A DNA stretch of 64,000 bases from Asterochloris sp. CNOR1 (Eukaryota > Chlorophyta > Trebouxiophyceae > Trebouxiales > Trebouxiaceae): contig OZ017751.1 in NCBI GenBank assembly GCA_963969365.1, positions 3,162,001-3,226,000 of the forward strand, given 5' to 3'. A model generated the notes under the pieces. It was not told the DNA's origin. It searched no databases and was given only the letters and a program-made list of their open reading frames with translations. Position 1 is the first letter of the stretch. Every line of letters starts with the position of its first letter. This document shows, piece by piece, positions 42,101-52,652 of the stretch. A program made the position numbers and the translations under genes.

Positions 42101-45100
42101 GGGCGCAGAGCATTACACACCAAGCCTCTGTTTCCCTGCTTAAAGCCCTGCCAACAGTTGCGTGTGAAGCTGCTGCCACGCCGGCAAGCCCCAGACGCTT
42201 TTCAGTCGGAGGGCAGAGCTGACACAGCAGTCATGTGTCTAAGGGATGGCGGCGCTGCCTGCTGATCCTAATCGCTGATCCTGATCGCTGACAGATTCTG
42301 TGCTGCGCATGCCATGCATCCCCTTTGCGCAGTGGTTGTCTGTGCTTCAACTTCGCAAACTCCCCAGCAGAAGGGCTTGCCCACCATGTTTGATTGCTGG
42401 GGCTGAAGTGTGGGTCATCCCCATGCATCCCTCCCTTGCAGCGGAGCCCCTCTGCAAGCACTGCTGGAGGCTGCACCGCACCCAATCCCCATGCCCTGCC
42501 CATTTGTGCCCTGCATATGAGTCCACAACTCCCTCCAGCCAGAAGGCTGCTTTGTGCCAGACCTCAGCGCAATGTTGCGTTGAGATGCTTCTGACGCAAC
42601 GCTGCAGGCGACGAGGATGAGGTAGCCAGCACCTCCAGCAGCAACCCTTCTATGGGGCGCTCCACCGCCAAGCTGGGTGCAGACACCGGGGCAGCCCAGG
42701 CAGTGAGGGAGCTCAAGGCCGAGCCCAGCAGAAGAGGAGTGTTCGCCCAGGACCCGCAGCCGGCGCCAGATGCCATGCGGATGGAGGCCGCTGCTGCTCA
42801 GGGCGCAGAGCTGCCTGCTGGAGATGATACACCGCTGCAGGTCAGTTGCATCACTGACCATTTCTGGCTGAATGTACAGCAACAGTACTTTCAGTGTTCT
42901 GGACTCAGCGCTGCTTGCTGCTGCTCAGTGCATCAAATTGAGTGGACGTCAGTGGCAGCTGCATGAGCAGCACTGCTGACATTCACGCAAAATTCTGCCC
43001 GTCAAGGTCAAGTGGCCGTCTTATGGGGTTCAAAGTGAAGTGTTGCACACCTGCAGTCTTGAGCTCTCTAAGTTCAATTCAGCCTCAGCATCTTATCCTT
43101 ACCCAAGTCATTCCCATATCTGCTCTGCCTTGTGCTGCAAGACATCAGGGAGCAGCGTGCTGCAGGCTTGAGGAGGTCCACACACTGGCAGACATCGTTC
43201 CTCAACCCTCCAGATCAACTTGTCGTACAGGCTGGAGAGGGGAAGCAAGCTGTGCCGCAACCAAGCCTTTGCAGCCTCGCTTGATATGACTAGTCTAAGC
43301 CGACATCCTCAGCATGCATGTTGGCGCAACTCTGATTCTGTGCACCATGTGCTGCAGGCTGGACTGGAGGGGAGGTCCACAGAGGAGTGCAGTCGGGCCT
43401 TCCTGCACGCAGCCCTGCTGGGCAGCGCCCGGGAGGCCGCCCACATGCGCAAGGCCTGCTCCTCGCACATCATGGCCCAGAAGCTGGCCCTGCAGGAAGA
43501 GGAGGCACTGGCCTCCGGCGATGACCATGTGAGATTCTTGCATGCTGTGCCGCCTGCCTTTGGGCCAGGCGTAGAGTGGTTGGGCTAGCTTGGCATGCAG
43601 CAGAAGGTGGGCAAAGAAGGCCTCGGTGCCACCCTTTGTGCAGCTTGCAAGCATCTGTCGGCTTTGCATGCATGAGTTCTCAGGAAGGCTGAGCAGGAGC
43701 AGTGAAAGGCTTAGAGAAGCAGAAGCCTTCGCGGTTTACCTTCTTCAGGCGTGGTACGCAGCAGTGGGCCATGAACCCGTTTGGTCGCCCGCTCAAGCAC
43801 TTTAACATGAGGAGCATCTGGCCCGCAGGGTAATCAGAGGCCCAAGACACCGCAGATACAGTCAATGGGGTCTGGGGCGCTGGGCAACAGCCAGACGCGG
43901 AGGCTTGTGTCAGATGTGGTCAATGACGCCACAGATGGCGGAAACACGGGTGGGATCTTGTATGTGCCTGGTTGCTGTTGGTGGCCTCCAGTGACTTGCG
44001 TGTTCCTGCCAAGCAAACCCACAGCAAGTGCTGCACCGCACATATGTTGAGCTGATCTGCACTGCACTTGACAACATCGTGTAGCAAATTTTCTCATGTG
44101 CTGACTGTCACTACATTGCCAGAGGCTGTGCGTGATGCTCTGTAACTTTTGCTGGCTGATGCCCTGCCTCATGTGCTGCACAGCACCAAGCTGCATTGCA
44201 GTGCTCAGCTGCCCTCACTGGGACATAGACACTGCATCTATGTTGCAAGCCCAGGCTACTCCGGTGGGTTAGGCAGCAGCTCTTTGTGACGACTGGGCTG
44301 GCTGCGTGACTAAGAGCCCTACAGTCTTGCAGCCGCTGTGAACTCTCATTACCAATCACCCCCAGCACAGCTTGCTGGTCTCTCCACTGCCCGAGTGGCG
44401 AGGGCCACTGCACCCTTGCTCCAGGCTCCTGCGATGGCAAGGTCTGGAGGCGGGGCTGGGGCTGGCTGCCTTGCTGTGACCACTGCACTCCTGCTGCAGG
44501 CACATAGATGTTGCAGGCTGCACTCTCCCGCCAGCACAGAACACTATTCTCACCCGTGACACCCCAATTGACAGACGCCACTGCCCCCATGCTGCAGGGC
44601 TAGGCCCCTCAGATGGTGAGGGCGGCGGCTCTGTGTGGCTCAAGCGGGCCTTTTCCATGCTGGAGCAGGAGGATGTGGAGGTGGACCTGGAGCAGCTGGA
44701 CACGCTGGCCAAGGTGGGCACTGGAGTGCAGGGGGGAGAGGAGCGAGATTCTGTCACCAAACTTGTTGTGCTTTTGCCGCTGACTTGGCTATGGTGCATC
44801 TGCGCAATCTGGCTTCATTTCAGTCCCTTGCTGAGCTTGGACATTGAAGTGGGGAATCCACGCAGTCCGCTGGCGGGCCAGTTTGTCAGTCAGTGTCAGA
44901 GACCAACTTGTTGTCTCGTATGTCTCATCAGAGATTCGGCGTCCCTGCAGTCATGCTCATCGAGAGCTGAGCAACGTGGCTTCACCTGCCTGGCTGGACT
45001 CAGGCAGTGAGCAAGCTGAGGCAGGCAGTGGTGCAAGCCTGGCTGACGAGAATCAGAAGTTACAGCTCGTTTCTCTGCTGTGTGTCATCAGCTTTCCACC

Positions 45101-48100
45101 CGCCTGCAGGTGCTGGTGGTGGGCAAGCTGAGCCAGGCAGTGGTGCTGGCAGGTGCAGCGTATCGGGACGAAGCCACCTTCAGGGAGCGGACTGGCATCG
45201 CAAACACCAAGCTTGTGTGCGACCCAGTCTTTGACACCCAGGTCAGCGCTGTCTGGCCTGGCCTGCCCTGTCCAGCCTTGGGGCACCACAACTTGCTCTG
45301 CCCTTTGTCAGTGAAGATAGCCATGATGACATAGGTGACCCATTGCTGCACTCTGCAGCGCTACTGCTTTGTGATTGAGTTCAGCAGCTTGCCTGGCTGC
45401 CCAGCACGGCGGCCTTCACCAGCAGTCTCCAACGGGCCTGGGCAGCACAGTCAGTTGTGCTGTATGGTCATGCCACACGCTGCTTGTGAACAACCGCTTC
45501 ATTGTGGATGCACAGAATATACCCATTCAGTCCTCAAGTCTCTGGTGCAGCCACTGCGGCTCAGTTCCAGCCTTTGCCTCGTCCTGACCAGGCTATGCAT
45601 GACCAGGTTATTCATGCGGTCTTTCTTCTGCCACCACCTGCTGCACTGACCCCGCTGCAGCATAGTCAGGCGGGTGCTGGCGGCTAGGTTTGCCCCAGCA
45701 AATCTTAAACCACAGGGTGCTGCACACCGCGTGCATCATTGCTTTGGTGCATGCTGTGCAGCGCGAGCTGAACCCATTGCGCCTGTAGGTTGCTGGAAGT
45801 GGTCCAGCACCTGGTACCATTCTGCAAGCGGGGTGCACCTGACTGGGCCGCTTGTGACCTGCAGAGTCCTCAGCCACGTCCTTTCGTCTAGATCCAAGGT
45901 GGTTGCAGCCACCCACTCAACACCAGGTCAAGCCATGTCAGTTGCCTTCAAGGGGCAAGGACGAAGGGTTGACCATACCCAAAGTGTCAACATGAAAATG
46001 GTGCCTTGCTCTGGGTGTGGACAGGCCTGAACATGTTATGTCTGCCATGGTTGCAGGTGCATGTCGGGTGGCTCCCTGGTGGCACAGCCATACTGGCCTT
46101 CCGTGGGACAGAGAGCGCCCAGGATGGCTTGCAGGACGTGAAGATCATCCGCAAGAACGTCGACTACATGCAGGAAGTCTTTCCGGGGGTGCAGGCGCAC
46201 ACAGGTGACTGTGCACTTTGCAGGTGTTGACAAAGCGTATACTGTCAGGGGCATGTGGGCATCGATGATGGCTTTCAGCGTAAATGGGCGTCCTTGAGGC
46301 CTGCTGGCAGCAAGCCTTTCAGGAGGAGCATTCTCAAGGGTCAGTGCTGTACACTGCTGTTACTGTCAGGAGGCTTCAGCTCGCCGGAGGCTGTGCAGGG
46401 ATGCTGGGCTGCAGCAGTGTGTAGGTGAGCGTTGTGGTCAGCTGCACGCACTGTTTGCCCCTCGTGGTGCAGGTCCATACAGCAGATTGCAGCACTCAGC
46501 TGAGGAGGTCCACAGACAAGCTGGAAGTGAGCCTGGTCAACGTCATCAAACAGCTGACCACGCCCTGCTCTCACCGTGCTGCAGGTTTCATGCAGCAATT
46601 TGCTGCGGTCAGCTCCATGGCCAAGCCGAAGGAGAGCCTGGCGGAGGTCATCAAGCAGCTGTCAGGGGGCCAGGAACCCAACCGGGTGCTGTGCTGTGGT
46701 CACTCGCTTGGTGGCGCTCTTGCTACCCTTGGTGAGCCATGCCATACCATTCTGAATAAGCCTCCGTCTGACTGAAAGCCTGATCATGCCTTTGTCCTTC
46801 GGATGCTGTCTGGAGGGGCTGCCTTAAGGCCTTTGGCTGCTAGCTGATTGCTGAGGTGCTTGGTTTGGAGCAAGGTGCATTTTGCATCAGCAGCAGATTT
46901 CCTGCTCCTTTCAGCAAATCCATCTCTCTACAGTGTTGTAGCATATTAACCGCAAGCAACTGTCCTGCTGCAGCTGCCGCCTGGGCTGCCATGACGTACC
47001 CACACGCTGATGTGAGATGTATGACCTTTGGCTCCCCCAGGTGAGCTGGTTGATTATTCTGCCTTGTCTGCCTCTTGCAAATTCTTGCAGCAGTGGGATT
47101 GACTCTAGGAGCAAAATCTGGCAGGGATGCCTGCTGTGCCCAGCATGTGACCAGACAAAGAACGCCCCACCTCTAATGCTGGACTTGGCTGATGTCTAGC
47201 AGTTCAAGGCTGCCCCGTTGGTGTGGGGGGTGGGGCGGCTAAAGGAAGAAGGGCTCTACTTGCTTCCTTTAGCTGCTGCAATACTCAGTCCTGCCTTGGG
47301 CCGCATGCAACAGACAGGGCAGCTTGCGCAGCCTGGATTCTGGGCAATCTGCTGCTGCAGGTTGTTGGCAATGATGTTTTGGTCAAGCAGACCCACACCT
47401 GTAGGCTTGGGCTGCTGACTGACACTGCTAGGGGGCATCGATATACCTGTGCTGCTGATGCAGGGTGGGCAATGATGTGTTCAAGAAGGCCTTCCACTCC
47501 ATCGTGGGGACCAGCATCCGCGTGGTGCATGGGGGAGACCTGGTGCCCGCGCTGCCGCCTGCCTTCACGTGAGCGCTGCCCATGCCTGGTGCTTGCTCCA
47601 CCGTGGCACTCTGCTCACCCTTCCAGGTTCTGACTGCCATGCTTTGTGCTTGTACCCTCCTGTCCAGTGAGCCTGGTGTGTGTCCAGTCTGCAGTCCCCC
47701 CGCTGCTGGGAGCCCTGGTGACACACTGAAGTCATGTTGCCTGCCCAGCTTCCATGCTGATTGAAGACTAGGCTCTGCATAAGCTGCTGTAGGGGCTTGC
47801 CTGCAGCTCAAGTCGTTGCTGGCAGCCCGGCCACATTGCTTGATGTAGGGAGGAGGGGTTTGGTGAACCAAACCCCTCCTCCCTACATCAAGGATTGCGC
47901 CTGAGTGAGGCAGGGGGCCCCCTCAGGGTGCAGCCTGGCCAGATGTTCCAGTGCCAGCATGATGGGGCCCCATGATTGCCAGCCTGTTGATCATCTCAGT
48001 CACCATCACCTTACCTGCCTGTCATCAGGTACAAGCATGTGGACAACTGCCTGCATCTGCGACGCGGGCAGATCCACCTCCGCCACCGCCCCTGGCACTA

Positions 48101-48981
48101 CAAGTTCAGGTTCAACCTGGGCGACCACCTGGTGTCCGGCTACGCTGCAGGTGAGTCCTTCCCATTCGGCTTGTTGCTCCACAGAAGCAGCTCACTGGGC
48201 ACCGTGCACCACATGCCAGGCAGACGCTCTCTGCACTGGATTGGGTCTTGCAGGGCATTGTGGGTGCACAGAGGCGCCTCACTTTTGGGGTCGCAGTGGG
48301 CCTTGACTGCTGGGTGAATCAACCCCTTTCTTGCAATGTGCGCAGGTTGTCGGTGCGGCTGCGCATGCCTGCAAACTCAAGAACATGATCTGCTGCAGCA
48401 GCACAGCTGCTCTGCATTCACAATCACCACGGTCACAGCTGGGTGCCAGCTAATTTGCTACACGTGCTTGGCTGGCCAGTCTGGTTGCCTACTTCAACGG
48501 CTGCTTACAATGGCAGTCACTCTGCCAAGCATGTGAGCCTGGCTGCATGCTGCTCACTTCTGCGCTGTGTGTGGCATCACAGCTTCACAAGGCCTCCCTG
48601 TCAGGGGCGCTGCTCGCCTTACCAAAAGCATAAACTATGAGATGATGCAAGTGGGTCACCCCGCCATTGATCATGTTGCGGGGTTCTGCAGGTATCTGGG
48701 CTCACCGCCCCCATGGCGAGGACCGGCTGCCCTTCTTGGGCCGCAGCAAGCGGGAAACAATGAGGCAGCAGGCGGACGACAACTCAGAAAGCGACTCGAC
48801 GGCCAACCAGCATGACAGCGTTGGCCTCTGGCGCCTGCTCTCCTGCATGCCTGCTGTGGGGTTGGAGGACAAGTTGCCGACAGAAGAGGATGAGCAGCGC
48901 ACAGACAGGATACCAGCCCACTTGCCGGCACTGAGGAGCAGCTCAGATAGGGTCAGTGTTGATCACCCTGGCGGCAGCTGA
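39174..48981 (+). CDS. Tandem two-domain class-3 lipase, paralogue 3, 835 residues
   Basis: Exons: 39174-39324, 39467-39534, 39803-39995, 40494-40659, 41370-41626, 42040-42087, 42608-42840, 43358-43528, 43856-43949, 44598-44713, 45110-45241, 46057-46204, 46585-46731, 46974-47040, 47464-47568, 48029-48150, 48692-48981. They sum to 2508 bases, every phase consistent, so this is the cleanest reference copy. Domain 1: ILCTGYCGAGAMATVAA (Cys151), YRRDPVP (Asp207), THVHGAIYIAS (His223). Domain 2: LAFRGTESAQDG, CCGHSLGGALATL (Ser633), HGGDLVPALPP (Asp689), YKHVDNCLHL (His702). Nucleophile-to-Asp spacing is 56 residues in both domains. The linker holds an acidic Ser-rich part (GDEDEVASTSSSN), a full exon 8 helix (FLHAALLGSAREAAHMRKAC) and LEQLDTLAK. 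The exon 5 end is well conserved (ERYTEAMYATVARHFEDM). Class-3 (Lipase_3) enzymes cleave acylglycerols; substrate is unknown here. An alternative in-frame ATG lies at 39180. Confidence 0.9.
47839..47892. repeat. Perfect 26-bp inverted repeat, 2-base loop, in intron 15 of lipase paralogue 3
   Basis: The left arm 47839-47864 begins CTTGATGTAGGGAGG. The right arm 47867-47892 is its exact reverse complement, with only GA between. The hairpin is absent from the matching introns of copies 1 and 2 as far as I can see. It could be a tiny foldback element, a small-RNA hairpin or a cloning/assembly palindrome. Confidence 0.85.
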
Positions 48982-49383
48982 TCTTACCGATGCTAGCGTG
49001 ATGACTGCGACCAATTGAATGCATTGCTTGAGTAGTCAGCAGACCATCACTGATCTCCCGTGCATGTCCACCTTGTTTGCTGTTTCGTCAGTCATCAGCT
49101 ATGTCTCTTCTATCCATGCTCAGTACAGCCGCCTCTGCAATGTAGCACTTCCAATGCAGCTTGTTTGATGCCGTTTTTGGGGTACATTAGACAGTACTTG
49201 CTAGCAGGTCCATCCCCATGTGTGTGCTCAGCGTACTGCTGTAGCTGAGCATCCTGCACTCTTCTGCTGAGGTGCTGGCGCTACAGGTAAGACTATCAGG
49301 GACAGTACAGGGCAGCCCATACTTTAGGTCTTCCAGAACAACACCGCAATGTAGACTCACCATGCCTCGATCACCAGGACCTC
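48982..49383. other. Spacer between lipase paralogue 3 and the U2 gene
   Basis: No coding exon was seen. It should carry the 3' UTR of copy 3 and the promoter of the U2 gene. I looked for plant-type upstream sequence element and TATA motifs at the usual positions and found no convincing match. Confidence 0.4.
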
Positions 49384-49535
49384 ATACCTTTCTCGGCCTT
49401 TTGGCTAAGATCAAGTGTAGTATCTGTTCTATGAAGTTTGATCGCTTCAACAAGTCTCAATGAGACTTTAACGATCATCTTAATTTCTCTGGGGGGTGCT
49501 CGCCATCACCTGGCTTGCCAGGCGGCAGCACATGC
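49384..49535 (+). ncRNA. U2 spliceosomal snRNA
   Basis: The first 47 bases agree with the near-universal U2 5' end: ATACCTTTCTCGGCC starts at 49384, followed by the TTTTGGCTAAGATCAAG stem I region and GTGTAGTATCTGTTCT with the branch-point-pairing GTAGTA. Downstream, a stem II region is formed by GATCG/CGATC enclosing AAGTCTC-AAT-GAGACTT. An Sm-like site AATTTCTCTGG lies at 49482-49492. A terminal hairpin pairs GTGCT...AGCAC and CCTGG/CCAGG around CTTG and ends at about 49531. U2 pairs with the intron branch point in the spliceosome. The estimated ~150 nt is short for U2 (roughly 190 nt in plants and animals), and sequence after base 47 diverges strongly. The 3' end is estimated from the last stem. 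Confidence 0.93.
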
Positions 49536-49574
49536 ATGGGCTGGGTTTCACACTACACTCCAGCACGCGCACCC

Positions 49575-49638
49575 TTCTCAATGTGCTTGTACCACACACT
49601 CTCTTCAACTTGCTTGTACCACACAACCTCTTCAATTG
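49575..49638. repeat. 27-base tandem repeat downstream of U2
   Basis: About 2.4 copies of a 27-base unit containing TGCTTGTACCACACA followed by CTTCAA, starting about 40 bases after the U2 3' end. It could be part of the snRNA 3' processing region or simply a minisatellite. Confidence 0.7.
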
Positions 49639-52600
49639 TAATGCAGCTGCTACCTGAGGGGTTAAGCTGTATGCCACCTACAGGAGTGTCAGCCCTTCAC
49701 CAACAGCAGCAGAGGCATAGGGCTCAAGGCAGGGCAGACCAGTTGGACGCGGGCAGTAAACAGCTGATGCACGAGCGGCCAGGTGCCACATGAGGTGGTT
49801 TTCTTACCTGACATGCCTCCTAAAAGCAAATGGAGTGCCACAGCTTAGCAGCACTGCGGCCCCAAACACAGGCAACTGTACCACTTTCAATGCCAGCATC
49901 AACACACCTTAGCGCAACCACCCAGCGCAACTGAGCTGGCACTTTGAAGTCAAAGGTGCCTGCCGTGTGAAGCTGCAGCCACACACAGTTGTCAGGCAAC
50001 CTGATCCTCATCTTCTTAGGCCCATACTTGAGGAGCCTGACTGCGTCCAGATTGCCTGATCACATGTGGAGCCTGCTTGTCAATGGCATCGCAGCGTGGC
50101 CAGGACAGAGGCTCACCAATGCTTCGCCTTTTACTAAGCATTGCAGTGTCCTGACCACACTCAGCTGCATCAGCCCAATTTTTATGGCCCTTGTGGCCCA
50201 TTCACCTACCCATCCACTCTGCACCCATTCACTTTCCACCCAGTGCGTTGTCACTCTTGTGGGGAAGCACCAGGAGTGAGGACCTGGTGACGGTGGCCAA
50301 GAGATGATGTTTGCTATGCTGTTTGTGACTGCCTGTGAGTTCCAACCTGTCAAGTGGTGCAGATCATTAAGCCTCAGTGCCTAGGTGTAGCGGTTGACCT
50401 TACACTGCGCCAGCTACTTGGATAGTACTGCACCCATTGTAAAGCAGACAGGACCACTTCTGGTACGCTTTGACTCTGCTATGGCAGTGTTGGCGCCCTC
50501 CTCTCACAGTGTCCAATTGATGTCCCTCACAATGTCCAATCCTGCAAGTTGGGTGGAGAAAGCAGGAAGAAGATTGAGTGCATCACAAAAGCAGCCAGCC
50601 ACTGACCTTTTAGGCTGGGGACCGACATGACAGGCCTGGCCGCTGCCCTGGCAGCCTGTGTGTGGGCATCTGGGACAGTGCCACCTTCTGCCAATGTGCC
50701 GCCTCGGACCTGAAGGCTGCTATTGTTGACAAGCACCCCTGGCTCAGGCTTCACAAGTGCATGGGCAGCAAAGGACACCATGACAGCTCAAAGCAAGTCA
50801 GCGTGGTGAGCAGGGCTGCATGATGAGCCACCTGTGGCCTCGAGCCATAGAAGGCATCGCCCTTGCAGGGTGGCCCCTGCAAATTGGTTAAGACGCAGTG
50901 GCAATCATGACGCTGCCTGTGCCCTGGACCACAGGAGGAGACCAGCAGACCCTGTCTTTCCACTTGCATGGCAGATGGCACACCAGCCGCTGGTTTGCTC
51001 TTACTGCAGGCCTGCTGGGCCCCCTCGCATGCTTGGTCACCTCAGTTGCTCTTGGCAACTGGCCCTGTCGATCAGGCCTGCAGGCTGTGAGACGACAAGA
51101 TATGCTTGATGGCCCGCATATCCTCCACCTTGCTGACTCCCTGTGGTTGGATTGATCTCAGCAAGATGTGGAAGGGTGCAGTATTAGTTGTGAAAGGGTG
51201 TGCATGCTGGAGTTGTCCTGATTATACCTGACATGCTCATGTTTGCTGGTTACAGACAGGTCTGTGTGGGAACACCCCAATGCAGAGCTCCCAACCTGTC
51301 AGGTGTTTGTTGCGGAACATGGGTTGATGATGTTGATGTGAGACGTTGGTGTAAGATTGTGTGAATGTGCCGGGTCTGCCGTAGCAGAGTCCCAGCCTAC
51401 CAGAAATGATCCCGTCTGCTGCACACTTGGTACAGCAGTAGCCGAGCAGCTGGCTCAGTGCAAGGCCAGCCGCTACGACTAGGCACTGGGGCTTGGTGAT
51501 CCCCCAGATGCCCCGAGCAGGTAAGTATGCTGGAAGCTTGCCTTGGCTGGTGTCCCTCTGACAGCATCTGACATGTCAGGGGCCTTAAGTATGGGTGAGC
51601 CACCAGGTTGTAAGGATCAACCCTGCGCGCACTGTGGATCAAGTGGTGTGCAGCATGCCATTGAGTATGCAAATCCTCATGTTGCAGTTGCAATGCAATT
51701 GCTTAAGCGGCGCACCAGAGAAGCCCCCTGAGCGAAAGGGTACCTCATCATGTCACATGTCAAGTGGCCCTGCTGTGCAGGCTGCATATGTTCAGCAGCA
51801 GTCACATCCTTTGACTGCTCAGCTGGGCAGCGACCTGCGTGAGCCACAGCAGCAGCCTGCGTCCTGAGCATGGTCGCTGCGGACAAGACATATTGCAAGG
51901 CCTTGCCGCTGCTCCTCATGTGGGGAGCTCCATGCTGCCTGGTCAGGCAGGGAGGCAGCAGCTGAAGCGCTGGCCCAGCATGCCATGACAACGGGCCTGC
52001 AGCCAGGGGTCCAGTACTCCCCGGCAATCCCGCTGTCATTCTTCAGAGGGCCCATTGCCACCATGATGTTCAGCCGATGCATTGCCGCTGCAGGCACTGG
52101 ACAGCTTTTCAGACGAGATGCATGGCCCAGCCAGTAGGCATGCTTGCTGTGCAGAGCAGAGGGGCAGGGACGGTGGTCGGTGCAGCCAAGGTGCGCTGAT
52201 GACAAGATCTGCCGATCAGCATGCTTCTGCGCTTTGTCAACTGCTCAGGAGGGACATCCTGCCGCTGATGCGTGGTGCCGGACTCGGCAGCTGCATGGTA
52301 GGCTGTAATCAATATGCTGCACAGAGCTAACACTGTTCTGAAAGCAGCTGCATTCATCTTGCAGATGATCTTCAGTCAAGTCACCCTGTCTTTTCCTCCC
52401 CTCTTGGATGCCAAAGTTTGGTCACTGCAGCGTAGGGCTGTGCTGTCCTCTCCACTTGATTGAACCTCTGGCAACGAAGCCAAACCAATGGCTGCCATGA
52501 CAGCCCATGTCTCTGTGATGGATTGCATGGCTTACAGGAGATGATTCCATGTGACCTGTGGCAGATCCTCCTACATGAACAAGAGGGCACCTGAGTTCAG

Positions 52601-52652
52601 TCACCTTGCCTTCTCTCGATCTAACAACTAGCTGGCCACCTGAGCCACGGCA
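49639..52652. other. Three-kilobase stretch without a supported gene
   Basis: Open frames occur on both strands but none shows a domain or a phase-consistent exon chain. The most coding-like are a minus-strand frame at 50011-49820 (RIRLPDNCVWLQLHTAGTF) and a plus-strand frame near 51.99-52.09 kb (SPAIPLSFFRGPIATMMF). The stretch also holds copy B of the 33-base dispersed repeat. Genes without recognised families could be hidden here. Confidence 0.35.
50096..50128. repeat. 33-base dispersed repeat, copy B
   Basis: Matches 2324-2356 with one substitution, same orientation; the flanking DNA is unrelated. Confidence 0.6.
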
